NCBI GenBank assembly: GCA_003254925.1
Contig: QANZ01015150.1
Span: 155,106-219,105, forward strand
Source: Chamaecrista fasciculata
Lineage: Eukaryota > Streptophyta > Magnoliopsida > Fabales > Fabaceae
Reading direction: 5' to 3'
DNA length: 64,000 bases
Below the pieces are notes generated by a model. It was given only the letters and a program-made list of their open reading frames with translations, made no database searches and had not been told where the DNA came from. Shown here in pieces: positions 1 to 13,633 of the stretch (its first letter is position 1; the number at the start of each line of letters is the position of its first letter). Made by a program: the position numbers and the translations under genes.

Positions 1-334
1 TTTTTTAAAATTTTATAAATATAATTATTTTAAAGATATTTTATATATATTTTGTATAAATTTTTATCTAAATATTATTATTTATATGTTATCCTCTCAT
101 ATTAATTTTAAAATTATAATTTTTCAAAAGACAAATCAATTTTTAGTAATAAAAAATAATTTTATATATATTTTATTTAATTATAGAATTAAATAATTAT
201 GTATTAATAATTAAAATATAAATAAAATTAAAAATATTGTTATTAATTTACAAATTTAATTGTATTTTAGTCTATTTTACATTATATTATTATTATTATT
301 ATAATATATTTTATTTTTTTTTTAAAAAATAGTG
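1..334. other. AT-rich spacer, nothing recognised
   Basis: Very AT-rich sequence with runs of A and T and no splice-supported coding potential. I see no gene, RNA or defined repeat boundary. Confidence 0.6.
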
Positions 335-489
335 TTGGCCCCCGGGCCGACCCGTTTAACCCGCGGGCCAATGCGGGCGGGCTTGGGCATCCAAAATGGA
401 GCCCGTTTATAAACGGGCCGGCCCGCCCCAGCCCGTTTAAAGGCGAGCCCATAGCGGGCTTGGGTGGGCCGGCCCGTTTTGACACCCCT
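335..489. repeat. GC-rich dispersed repeat, hAT-like terminus
   Basis: A sharp GC island in AT-rich surroundings, built from permutations of GGGCC, CCCG and GGCGGGC words. It ends in ttttgacaccccta, whose complement (TAGGGGTGTCAAAA) resembles ends commonly seen on plant hAT-type MITEs. The other end is not clear. The short open frame on the minus strand is Pro/Gly/Arg-rich low complexity, not a protein. Confidence 0.45.
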
Positions 490-491
490 AT

Positions 492-775
492 CTATGAGAG
501 CTTATAGAAATACTTACAAATCACCTACCAACAGGACCCTCACATCGGCAGTGGGATTCGAACTCACGACCTTGTGGGTTATGAGTTGACTCCTTACCAA
601 TTGGGTCGACCTTTGTTGGCGTAACTTTCAAGGCTCTATGAGAGCTTACAGAAATACTTACAAAGCACCTATTAACAAGACCCTCACATCGGCAGTGGGA
701 TTCGAACTCACGACCTTGTGGGTTATGAGTTGACTCCTTACCAATTGGGTCGATCTTTGTTGGCGTAACTTTCAA
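492..775 (-). repeat. tRNA-Met-derived SINE-like repeat, two tandem copies
   Basis: Two nearly identical units of about 144 bp (492-635 and 636-775). On the minus strand each contains a tRNA-like stretch: an A-box-like segment around TTGGTAAGGAG, an anticodon-loop-like CTCATAAC (CAT, as in elongator tRNA-Met), and a B box GAGTTCGAATCCCA. A unit-specific non-tRNA tail continues into TGTGAGGGTC. This layout fits a tRNA-derived SINE better than a functional tRNA, because the acceptor stem does not close. A diverged relative lies near 58.7 kb. Confidence 0.6.
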
Positions 776-993
776 GCAATGCTTTGCCCCAATTTGAATG
801 AGGCATCCTCCATCATTGGATGTATAGGATCATCATGAATGGGAAAGTCCTCTTTTATTTTCTCAAGCAAAAGTTGTTGCAATAGACTTTTGATTTTTGT
901 CATTTCGGATTCTATAGTAGACAACCGAGTAGACGAGTCTAATGCTTTACTCGGGGGGTGTTGCCCCGCTTCTGAAGTTGGTTTAGCCATCAA
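772..993 (-). other. Short open frame of uncertain status
   Basis: A 73-residue frame starting MMAKPTSEAGQ with a likely coiled-coil middle (repeated Ile/Leu/Glu/Lys around residues 25-45). It sits between the tRNA-derived repeat and LTR-like debris. It could be the start of a retroelement gag-like frame, but I recognise no domain, and no splice-joined extension was found. It is probably not a host gene. Confidence 0.2.
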
Positions 994-1239
994 GCAACAC
1001 AGATTCAGGCAGATAGGCGAGTCAAGTTATTCTTATTCTAAACCAATAGAGCAAAATCTTTGGCCCTACAGTGCAAATAAAATTGATTTTAGTAAAACAA
1101 AAAAAGAAACTTTTTTTTTGTGACTCATGGTTGTCATAAAAAGAGAAAACTTATTGTTAACCATGGTCTTGAGAGATCTCAATTGATTGCCTGACAAAAA
1201 TTTTTAAAAGGTTATGAGAACAAAATTTCAGGTGATCAA

Positions 1240-1965
1240 ATAAGTGTTGGGAATCGTAGGCGCCAAGGGCAGCGGAAGCAAAAATAAAATTTAAAATAAC
1301 GCCTAGGTCCTAAGATTCCCGAACGGATCCGCTAGTAGAATTTAAAANCAAAGTAAAAAGATATGAGACATAAGAGAAAGAGATGTTTCCCCTTGTCCTA
1401 CAGGGTTGATCCCAAAGTGGGTATCCTATCCTAACAGGCTCTCTAAAGTCAATTAGAAGTGCACTGACTTTTAAGGTGGATCTATAACCCTAAAGAAATA
1501 TGGTCCTCAGATTGCCCATATAGTCAGAGACTCATAAGGATCTCCAATTATTAACCAAAAACCCACAAGGAATCCTCTGTGAATTTAAGGTCAATAAATG
1601 AGTTACAATCCAAGCGAAAGCCTTCGTGATCACCGTAAGAGCAGCGCTCTCTTTGGTCCCACTAAGCTTTCTTCTAACCTATGGTTACGCACAACCCGGG
1701 TATAGGGTCAGTGTGTGCAAGGGTATTGTTAGTGCAAAAATGTGTGAGGGGGAAGCAATACAAACCTTTTATTCCTACCCCATTCTTGATATTAACTTAC
1801 TCTCTCATTTTAGGTTCTTTGGGCCGGTCAAAATACGATGTTTACAGTTGCCCTCTTTACTTGTTTCTTAGGCAATAAAGATTGAAAAAATTGTGATTCT
1901 GAAAATTTGCCTAAGAAGTAAGTAAAGATAAATAAACACGTATTTTGGCCGGGGACAAAATCCTC
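1240..1965. repeat. LTR-like debris with an imperfect hairpin
   Basis: Begins tgttgggaatcgtaggcg and includes segments typical of degraded plant LTR elements, but no paired LTR, PBS or coding domain was found. At about 1815-1965 the sequence folds back on itself: ggccggtcaaaatacg pairs with cgtattttggccgg, and ctttacttgtttcttaggc pairs with gcctaagaagtaagtaaag. One ambiguous base lies at 1348. Confidence 0.35.
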
Positions 1966-2072
1966 AAAACCAAAAACATTAGGAGCACTAAACTAAAAGC
2001 GGACGTAGCAAAGAAAGAAAAGGGGTTCCCTGCAGCCATCGTTCGGCTGTTCATGGAAGCAAATGTTCTTCC

Positions 2073-2330
2073 CTGCAGACTCTGTCATCTGTTCAGACTT
2101 GAAACTTTGCGGACCCTGTCATCCTTTTGAAGAAAATTTTACCGCAATCTCTGTCAACTGTTCGGTAATCCTGCAGACTCTGTCATCTGTTCAGGCTTGA
2201 ACTTTGCGGACCCTATCATCCTTTCGAAGAAAATATTACTGCAGTCTTTGTCAACTGTTCGGTAATCCTACAAACTCTGTCATCTATTCAAGGTTGAACT
2301 TCGCGGACTCTGTCATCTGTTCACTAGATT
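2073..2330. repeat. Tandem repeat, about 98-bp unit
   Basis: Three consecutive units start near 2073, 2171 and 2268, each beginning with a variant of ctgcagactctgtcatctg and containing tgtcaactgttcggtaatcc. The third is partial and more diverged. No coding signal. The array may be an internal part of the LTR-like debris just upstream. Confidence 0.65.
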
Positions 2331-2889
2331 GTATATATAAACGAGAAGATGGTTCTAATTAAATGCATGGAAGTTGCTTTTGCATAATGAAGTGCATTAT
2401 TTGGTACATTATGTAGTATAAAGTGAACAAAGAAAGACCATTTCCATCTAAGATATTTTTCTTTTATTGGATAGGTTATGTATTCCTCTTATGCTTTACC
2501 ATTTTGTATATTATTCCACTCTTCTATGTAAATCAGATTGAGCTTAGTTTACAAACCACTCACATTTTTTTGAGTGTTACAAACCTCTCTCTTAACTATA
2601 TACTTATAATGTAAATGATGCATTTCTGTAGGCACAACGAAATGAAGAAGCTCTTTCTATCTCATGAGAGGAAATTGAGGAAACTTGGGCCATGGATAAA
2701 TTATGTGAGAGCAGTAATTGTTTCTTATTTGATTGTGCTAAAGATTATGCTAAAATCAGTTCTTTTTCAGTTAGACACATCTAGCTGATGATTTATTCTT
2801 TGTTGATCTCACATAATTTACTAATTTGTGCAGACTCTTGAGTGAGAAACGAGCATACTGCAGAGAAGGTCATCAAAAAGGATGTGAAG

Positions 2890-4140
2890 GCATTGAAGGT
2901 AGACAAAATCAGTCATCTGTGTTGCAATCTTGCTGATGTGTAACTGTCTTGGGACTTCAAAGGGACTGTTTGGGGATTCTGGTGGGACTGTAATGGGACA
3001 ATTTTTTCTTGTATTGGGACTATTTGGTGACTGCTTTTGTGACTGTTTTGGGGTTGTAATGGTCTAGTTTGGAACTGTTTTAAAGCACAAGGAGAGGGGT
3101 AGATGTAGAAGAGTAAGATACATTGTAATGAGAAATGTAATGTATAATGTATTTCAATACTTCATTTCAATGAAGATACAATTTTCAATAACTATAGATC
3201 GTTCCATATTCAATGTAATGTATAATGTATTTCAATACTTCATTTCAACCTATCTCTAACCAGTACACTGGAATCTTTAGGATTCCACATCTTAGTTAAA
3301 TTTCTAACTAAACGATCACCTACACAGAACACCAAAGGAATGCCATGAGGAGGAAGGAGCAGATGTCATTAGTGAGTTGTCTCTCAGTTAAGTTGCCATT
3401 TTTGCTGCTAAACTTTTTGGCCATCTGTAATTTTGGGAGAAGGCAAAACAAGATCCATTTGGAACAAACCTGTGTGCTTGCAAAAAACTTCTCCCATGAG
3501 AATTAGAATGTCTATGTAACTTGAGTGCTGCTTTGTTGTTATTTTAGTTGCCACAAAAACACAAGCTCCTCTAATGAACATCGTGATATATAAAAATCTG
3601 CATGTTGGCTCATTGTTGAACCAGCAGACAACAGTATCCTTTAGAACAATTTTATCACTAACTTGAATGACATTCTTGTTGCACTGCCATGCTCAAAATT
3701 AAATCAAATTTGGACAATCTCAACACTATAACAGTAAAATGCTCAAAATGACGCCAAGAAGTGGGAAAAATAATTAAAATCATAATACCAATGACATTGC
3801 TATTATGTCCGAATAGTGCAAATTAAGATCTGAATACTTACAAGAATAGTACAATTTATGGGCAACGAAAATTATATCTTCATTGAATTTAAATATTTGA
3901 AATATATTACATTTCTCGTGTATGTTACTCTTTTACATAGTTGTAACATAATTCAATAAATCTATCCTGATACAGTCTCACAACAATCCCAAAACAGTCC
4001 CAAGATAGCTCCTTTGTTGTAGCTTCAAGGCAGTCCCAAGAATGCATATCTACCTTCACTTCCTTTGTTGCATTTTTTTTATGCCTTTGATGCAGCTTTT
4101 GGATGCCTTCACTGTCTCATCAGTTTTGCCTTCACTTCCT
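2890..4140. repeat. Diverged large inverted repeat
   Basis: The segment at about 2890-3190 (gaaggtaga, tcttgggact, gggactgttt, gagaaatgtaat, caatgaagataca) reappears in reverse complement at about 3885-4140. The arms are diverged and about 0.7 kb apart. Inside the left arm a 37-bp piece is directly repeated near 3136 and 3211. It looks like an old foldback element; no target-site duplication was located. Confidence 0.45.
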
Positions 4141-4149
4141 CTGAATTGA

Positions 4150-5600
4150 TGGTAAGGTTTTTCATTCTGCCTTCAATTCATTTTCACTGCAAAAGCAGTC
4201 TCAATTTAGTCCTGAAATTGTCCTAATATAGTCCTATATTGTCCCAATTCAATCCTAGTACATTCCCAAAATAGTTTTTACTATAGCAATTTCTTCACCA
4301 TCAATATCTGCATCTACACATTATCAACATAGCATACTTGCACAATTCAAAACACGACTAACATGGCATAAATAAATATATATATATATATCATAATCTT
4401 TAGTTAATCCAATATCAGAATAATATAATAAATATTGGACTATTAACAAAATGCAACTTGTAGTCTTGTACAATTAGTAAAGATTAAAGAACTGGAAAAT
4501 GAAATAACACAAAAAATCTTATCCACCATCAAATCTAATCATTTGATCATCACAAGAGTATTATACATACAGTAGGCATTTCTTTTAAAAAACAAAGGTT
4601 TGTCATCATCATGTTTTGTCGTTTTCAACACAAGAGGTGCAGATGCACTTTTGAAATCTAGATGCATTTCAATACAGAACTCATTCATACCAATAATGAA
4701 ACCAAAGAGTGAGTGAAGTACAAAATAGGAAAACCAGTGAGACCGAATTCCAGAAAAGATTTAAAGGAAAAACCAGAGAAGCAGGAGTGAAGTAATAATT
4801 GCAAAGATGTGATTCACTTCACTTCTTGAAATAAGGCATGAAAAAAATAAAACCAAAGCCAGAAAGACAATCAAGGAATCCCATCACCTCATTGAGGACA
4901 TAACACAAACACTTGAGGGGCACAAAAACGGAATGAAGAAACAGAGAAGAAACTCAAAAGCCAAAGCGAAGAAGCAAAAAAAATTGGTTGTGTTAATATC
5001 ACCAAGCAGCGATGGCACGATATTACAGATATCCAAAGATATGTTATATACCTATATATATATACCCACAGAAATTCTAATCCTAAATCCTAAACAAACC
5101 AGGAAACAAATAAATGAAATAATATAATAATAATTAAATTTAATTGAATGGTTAAATTATGGTTGAGGTTATGACTTATGAGCTCCAAAAACTTGCAACT
5201 TCAAAATGTCTTGTAAAATAGAAATGAAATTGTGGATTCGGAAAATGAATCCCTACCAAAATCAGAATCCTCACCCGACACAAATGCTCCAAAAACCTGC
5301 AACTTCAAAATGTACTCAGGAAAAAAAAAAACCCGAGGAAGACGGAGCAAAGTGGGAAGCGGAAAAGATCAGAGTGTTTGCAAAATGACTTGGTATTCTG
5401 GAGCTCCGTCAGAATCTATGAGTGAGCAAGAGGGAGCTGGGCGGTAGTAATGGTGGTGACTATTTTTTGAGGAGTCCAGTGTGAAAAAACAAAGAAAAAA
5501 AAGGTTAAGGCGACGTGGCAAATTCAGGTGCATTGATTAAACAGAGGGCTCAGATTCAACGAATTTTACATTAATTTCAGGGCAAGAAGTTCAGGGGATC
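4150..5600. other. Intergenic, no gene recognised
   Basis: AT-rich sequence upstream of the gene starting at 5721. The Lys/Arg-rich open frames near 4.9-5.4 kb are low in complexity, overlap one another and lack plausible splice extensions, so I do not call them. Confidence 0.5.
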
Positions 5601-5615
5601 CGTTTTCCTAAACTC

Positions 5616-5622
5616 TATATAG
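5616..5622 (+). promoter_or_regulatory. TATA-box-like element
   Basis: TATATAG in the context aactctatatagtatggg, 99 bases upstream of the ATG at 5721. This is a sensible distance for a short 5' leader. Only the sequence match and position support it. Confidence 0.45.
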
Positions 5623-5720
5623 TATGGGAACGCTAAAACAACTATTCGAGTATTTTCCTTTCTCCAAGTGGAAGGCCAAAACAGAGGGGAAAGAAAAATA
5701 GGGTCTGCAAGTTAACAGCG

Positions 5721-5824
5721 ATGAAGAAGCTCGCAAGAAAGTGGCGTGATTCTCAAGATGGCAATCTCTCACTCCCTACCCGCGACGATCCAACTCTCGA
5801 TGACTCTCGTCCCATGGACTCACA

Positions 5825-5856
<32 letters not shown>

Positions 5857-7578
5857 TTTTTTCTTTTTTCGCTTCAATGCCATTAAATTTCGTTTCCGTT
5901 AGAAGTAGTTTTCTTTTCCTAGGTTCTATATTGTGATTGGGCACGATGATTTCTGGGGCTCTTTCAACGATTTAACTCAAAGGATTTTTAAAGAAAGAAA
6001 ATTAAGACGACTAAATTTCTTTTAAGAATTTAAATGTGTTGCCTTATACTACAGAACAGGAAGAGTTAGTTCGGTCGTTAGAAAAGACTCAAGCTCAGCA
6101 GAGTCGCTTATGGAGGGTGAGGTTTTACTTACAGATGTATTAGACTGCTATTTGTTATCCCTTTCTTCTGAAAAACAAATAAAAAAAAAAAGGAAAGCAA
6201 ATATAAGTTGATTCAAGTTTAATTTTAAGCTCACCCAGGAGTTTTCATGTAGACGGTGTTTGCGGCTCTACTCTGCTGTTATATCCTCTTTCTTTTGTAC
6301 TCGATCTTTCAGCAGGCTTCATCACCATGGGAACTGGTATGTCTCTTCTGGGCCTTTTTGGACATTTAGAACGCATAATTCGTTATTTTAAAATGATATA
6401 TATATCTTCTGTTATATCTGTCAAATAAAATAAGAGTTATGCTGTGATAATTTAGCCTTTTCCACCTGTTTCAAAATAATATATATCTGAATGTATTCCA
6501 TATTTTGGGTATAACTGATAGCACTTATGTCAACCAATGCATTTAGAAGACAAGATGTCATGTAAACAATCTGCGACATACGCTTGTGTTATTTTTCTTA
6601 TATTTATATCTTTTTGGTACTGAAATATCTTTCTAGCTGAAATACAGATCCAATGAAATGACATGACCATTTGCTAGAATATAAGACCTCTTTTTTTGAA
6701 TATGTTCTTACCCCTCTTTGTCCTTTGATTAACAGAGATATCATGCTTACTTCATGGAGGAGGTTTACTCGTGGATGATTATATTGGCAGGTTGGTTTCT
6801 CCCTGTATCTAACATTTTTTTTTTTACCTAAACTTCAGCTTTCCATTTATTTCAAGCAGTATCTTTGGTGGATTCTTTCTGTATTATCTGTATAATGATG
6901 TATGTATGATCCCATAATATTCAGCTTCCAACCTTTAACTTCCTTATCTGTTGTACTAATTTGCACTTGAGGGAGGGATTTGATGTGCAACACACTAATC
7001 CAAGAACATTATTAGTGTAAACAATATTAATTGTAGAATTTTTACAGACTGGGTTGCTGTTTTAGCGTGCTCATTTGCGATCATGGGTCTGCTCCATGAG
7101 TCAAATCATCACAGGCGATGGATCTGGTACTCATGGTATACTGGCATTATTCTGGCAATCTTCTGGTTATATTACACGTTGAGGTAAAGTTCTCAGATAA
7201 ACTTAGTCTCTTAACTTCCTACCTAAATAAGCTACTTTGCTATCTTCTTGCTCTACTTGCATTCTTCTTGGAGCTGTCTTTATGTCGTCTGTATATCCTG
7301 AGTATTCAGGTCCTGCTCATGTTTAAGTATATATTGATTACCAACTCTTGTTTGTAGATTGCCAAAGTTCCGATGGGATGTTATATGGCTGCCATTTGGT
7401 CCTCTTGGGTATGCTATCATACTATCTATTTCTTTGTTTTTTAGTTAATATATTCATTGATTGATTACCACACTGCAGTGGAGCTACAATCTGCCTTTAT
7501 GTGGATTATTTACTGAGGGAGTCGACAGAAGAGGTAAGAAAGCTCCGGGGATACATGTATGCCTACAAAGCAAGCTAA
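5721..7578 (+). CDS. Four-helix membrane protein of unknown function
   Basis: Exons 5721-5826, 6055-6116, 6253-6336, 6736-6790, 7048-7183, 7358-7408 and 7479-7578 join in phase to 197 residues. The N-terminus (1-56) is hydrophilic: a basic start MKKLARKWRDSQ, an acidic Asp/Pro stretch, then a Glu/Gln helix. Hydrophobic segments lie at about 57-75, 95-118, 127-147 and 160-177, separated by charged loops (HESNHHRRW and LPKFRWD). A charged tail RESTEEVRKLRGYMYAYKAS closes the protein. All introns are GT..AG. The even number of helices and hydrophilic ends suggest both termini lie on the same side of the membrane. It looks like a conserved plant-specific family, but I cannot name it or give a function. 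The upstream TATA-like site and regular exon structure support a functional gene. Confidence 0.85.
5828..5854. repeat. (TC)n microsatellite at a splice donor
   Basis: A run of TC dinucleotides starts right after the first intron's GT, so the donor reads AAG|GTCTCTCT. It is outside the coding sequence, but repeat-length changes would alter the donor context. Confidence 0.9.
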
Positions 7579-8760
7579 AATTGCTGCTCTGCATGCTTGA
7601 TCAAAGAATGGATATTCGAAGCAATTCGGAATATAAAGGACAACATAACAACTTTCAATGGATCAACTGGACTGAGTCTGCTAGTTTTGTATGCAACAGG
7701 ATGGAACTGAGATAAGTTATTGTATTGGTTTTTCCGACTCCTTTGACTTTCTTTTCCCTTCCTAGGGGAGGACAGAAGAATCATTTTCATGAGGATGGGA
7801 AAAGTCTCAGATCAAGTTCCAACTTACAGGTTTAAGTACTTGCTTCTCCTTCCCGAGGAGAGGCCCAGAGAACATTGTTCTAGTGAGGTAGTGTCAATTT
7901 GGAGATATACTGTACCTAGGAACTGTTTATTTTCTACCAATTAAAGTTTAACTGGGCGAACCACTTCTCCATCAATGTCTTGTTTCTCAGTTGCGTGGTT
8001 GATGTCCCAATCCAATTCATCATCAGTTATACCTGTTCCCGTCTTCCATACACATGAATCATAAACTCAAACCCTTGTGCCCACAGATTTAGCGAAATTC
8101 ATGGAACCAAGCGAGTTAGAATACATACTATTTGTTTGATCTACCAGCCTTGTCGTCTTTCCTTCTCTAAAGAAAATAACAGAGATAAAGCAGGCAGGAA
8201 AATATGTTGTTTACTGTTTGTGGTGAACTCCTGGAGTATAAGTGTATAACTGATAACATGGATAATAGACGTTGGAAAATTATAAATTTTATCGAGAAAA
8301 GAAAGAAGAATCTTCACTGAAAAATCATGAAAGGGAGAATAAGTTAGTCGTAGCTAAATTTCTTTTTAATTTACTTGAGGTATGATAAGAGTATTTTTTT
8401 ACTTATTCCTCGCTGAATTTAAGAAATTATCCTTGCATGTGGCTGATGTATCTTTTCCTTTATGCCACTCTAAAATTCTGAGACTTGGGAACTGGGAAGA
8501 ACCTCAACCTCGGTAAACATAAGCAAATGCGGAACATTTTAATATAACAACCATTTACTTTCAAAAACTAGATTGCATCCCAAACTGGGCCTCTCAAATC
8601 ATGTTCTAGGCACTCAACATCCGTCTTGCATTTTTGGACTTTTGTTGATGATTGACTTGATTCCATTCCGCGGAATAACATAGATCACTTGATTAAAATT
8701 TATTTCATGCTCATGGTGTAGTTTTACATCAGACTATGCTGTCATACAAGAGACATAGGA
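7579..8760. other. 3' flank and intergenic spacer
   Basis: Lies between convergent genes: the 3' UTR of the membrane-protein gene and AT-rich spacer. No coding, RNA or repeat feature was recognised. Confidence 0.5.
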
Positions 8761-8761
8761 A

Positions 8762-8930
8762 ATAATGTTTGAACAAAAATGTAATGGGAAAAACCTCATC
8801 AACCATAAGAAACAGATAATGTTTGCACAAAAATGTAATGGGAAAAACCTCATTAACCATATAACAAACAGATAATGTTTGCACGAAACTGTAATTCGAA
8901 AAATCTCATTAACTGTAACAAACAGACAAT
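8762..8930. repeat. Tandem repeat in the 3' flank of eL31
   Basis: Three units of about 56 bp begin near 8762, 8817 and 8873 with variants of ataatgtttgcacaaaaatg followed by gggaaaaacctcat. They lie about 95-260 bases beyond the eL31 stop codon, so they may fall in its 3' UTR. Confidence 0.65.
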
Positions 8931-9022
8931 GGCTCAACTTGAAATTCAAGAAAAATACTAGACTTCTTGATGAAAAGCTAAATAATATTATGTTTTCAAG
9001 TTCAAAAGAAATGTTTAACAAA

Positions 9023-10625
<1,603 letters not shown>

Positions 10626-10983
10626 TCAAGGACCTATTACCTGTACAAGTTGAAGTTACCCACAGTTACAACTTACAACGAAATTTTCTTTGACATTAAC
10701 ATCGTAAAAGAATGCAGTAAGGGGGATCCCATCGAGTAGTCAAACTTTTTTAGCTTCATTTGTTCAATGGAAGTTTTAAATACGTTTTTCTTTCAATTTA
10801 GTATAAAGATCCGGCACAAAATTTTGCTATACTTCTTTCAAGTTCACTGAAAACTGAAACGAAAAGTTAACGAACAAGATAAGAAACAGATAGAGAAAAA
10901 CCTCAAGAAAGGCTTTCGACTTTCAGGCAGTAAACTACTGAAGAAGGGGCGGAGGAGGGAGATGAACTTCAAATATAATACAT

Positions 10984-11026
10984 AAACCCTAATGGGCTTG
11001 ATAGACTGCAAGTCTGTTTTTGGGCC
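10984..11026. promoter_or_regulatory. Telo-box and site II motifs upstream of eL31
   Basis: AAACCCTAA at 10984-10992 abuts TGGGCT at 10993-10998, with a second site II-type element TGGGCC at 11021-11026. The telo-box plus site II pair is the well-known promoter signature of plant ribosomal-protein and translation genes (TCP-bound site II). The elements lie about 370-420 bases upstream of the eL31 ATG, consistent with an intron-containing 5' UTR. Confidence 0.7.
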
Positions 11027-11029
11027 ATT

Positions 11030-13630
11030 ATGAAATGTTAGTTCTTTTTTTTTTTGTAGTAAAAATGTTAGTTCATTCTCTTTCTGAAAGTCATCATTAT
11101 ATGTGCTAAACAGTCAAAGCTTTTGATTCACTTAAAAAAAAAGTAGGAAAAAATTGANGACCCAATAATTCGGGGACCAGTTTGGGAGTTTACTTGATAA
11201 TAATATATACAATTCAAAGAAATAAAGAGGATAAATAAATTAATTAAAATGGATTTAGTTTTTCAAGAACTATCTCATACTGTATCTATATAATTTTCTA
11301 ATAACGTATTTACATCATATTCTCATATTTTCTTTGAATTTATTGATATCATACTTTAATAGTATCCAAATTCTAAACCACTACTGGGGTTATGTCAAGA
11401 AATATAATCTTGTTGATATGAAATTCTTACTCTTCTAGAGTATATATTGTTACTCTTCCAGAGTACCTTTGAGAGTTTTCAATTCTTTTTCTTTCAAATA
11501 AAATTATTCATTGAAAGAATAAATGTACTAAACTTCTGAGGTACTTTGAATTCTTTAATATTTAATTATACCCCTACTTTCTTCATAAAATCACACTTTG
11601 TATTGGAATGTATATTTACACCAAATAAAATATATGCTCTTTGAACTTCTAGTGCACTTATCGATATATAAAAATTAATATAATCACATCATAGTTGTTG
11701 ACATATTGTCACAACCGTCACAACCGGTGACACAATATTAATAATTTTGACATATTAAACTTCGTTTCTACTAGAGACTCAATCTCAATAATTTTGACAT
11801 ATCAAACTCTTCACAAGATTAATTGTNAATAATATTTCAATGCACTTATCTTTTTGTAAAGATACAATAATTGATCCAAAAAATTGAATCAAAACATTAT
11901 ATGGCTTCAGGCCATCTACTTATTCATATGAAACCTTAATCATATGTAGCTTCAGGCCATATAAAATATTTCCAAATTTTAAGATGACGACCACAATAAT
12001 GAACTTATAAAATATGATAATAATAAATCATTTAACATAAAATTTTTTTACCTGTAGAGATTGTAATAAGAGAACTTGAAAGAAGATTAACTTACCTCTT
12101 TAATTACCCAAAACTGAAATAAGAAGAGCTTTGTGATTAATTACCCAAAACTCATATCGAGCAAGACTCATGCTTAGATGTCAAAAGCTCAAAACGGTAG
12201 AGGTTCGTGCTGATAACGTTTGTAAAATATATGAAATAAGAATACTCAAAGTAGAGAGAAAAGTAGGAGAGAAAATGGATTCTATTATTCAAGTAATCTT
12301 CAACCTTTACATCAACTCCTAAAGCCTCTATTTATAGGCTAAAGGATCTCAAGGGGGAATGAACCTAATGAATTCATAGACTCATATTCATGTACACAAA
12401 AAACTAAAGATCATAAACTTAATTACAAAGGACATTACAAACTTCTATACATAGAAATATGAAAAGTTAATTGTAAATGTTCACAAATACTAATTATTTA
12501 TAACACTTAATTCAATAATTCAATATATTTTTATCTATGAAGATAAGTTTTGAAGTAATATGATATTGTGATTTTATATTTAATATGTAGCAATCAAAGC
12601 AACTACATTGATATTTAACTCTAACATGAAATTATCAGTATAGTAAGAAATATTACAAACTAATTTATAAATTGTATATGTAAAATAATATAGAACTATT
12701 AGCAACACCATGTCAAATATTAGCGAAAACCAGAGTTATTTTTAAATTAAAAGAATATATAGTACTAGATTCTTTAATTTCTTTTAATATGAAATATTTT
12801 TTTTTCTTTAATGTATTCAATTTTCATTTTAATTTCTCTTAAAAAATTAATAAGCATTTAATTTCCTATATTTTTCACTTTTACTGTAGCTTTTAATGGC
12901 TAGGACTTGGTAATAATCAGTATTACAAACATGAAACAACTTAATCAAAATTTAAAGAAAAATCAAGCAATTGTTTTCATCATACCTAGAATGATCCTGT
13001 GTAATTTATGTTTTCCGTTTTGATTAAAAACAAAATTACTTAATCGAAGAAGCCAAATAGACAAACTGAAGTTAAATCCTAAACAAGAAGAGTACCCACA
13101 GAACTTTAGAACGGATAACGTAGGTCACAAGCATCACGAACTAGTCATGAAGCGCTCCTATTAATTCCACTAATATCGAATGAAATTTATATCTCTGCCA
13201 TTTCTATACACAACAAAAGGAAAGGAAAAGCATAAAAAAAAAAAGAGGGAATAAAAAAAGCAATAAAGAATTAAAGAAGCAGAGACTTGGGCCACAATTC
13301 ACTACCTGTCATATTCTGCATATTTAAGTTCTAGTAATTTTTCTTCTCCCTCACTGTTTGTCTACCAGAATTATTTTCTGAACGGCAATGACTATCTATC
13401 CTGTTATTGATGGGGATACAAACAAATGAAGCACTATTACGATGTTTCTCATTCTTTGCAAAGGACTTGAAACAAGCCCGTGTTGGGGGCCACAATGGAA
13501 ATATCAGGTGACCTCCCATGTCCTAACTGAACCCTCTTTAATAGAATCGATCTTTACAATATCGTTATGTACGTTCAGTTAGGAATTGAAGAATCACATT
13601 TAAGTTGTTTCATAGATGTCAACTCTATTA
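11030..13630. other. AT-rich intergenic spacer with possible retroelement debris
   Basis: No gene recognised. Ambiguous bases lie at 11158 and 11827. Around 11720-11800 a segment with aataattttgacatat is repeated. Around 12200-12310 the sequence (ttcgtgctgataacg followed by an A/G-rich stretch) resembles the end of a degraded LTR element, but no partner LTR was found. Confidence 0.4.
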
Positions 13631-13633
13631 TGT

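Noticed and set aside
540..600. Functional tRNA-Met gene
   Set aside because: The tRNA-like body lacks a closing acceptor stem and belongs to a repeated unit with a non-tRNA tail.
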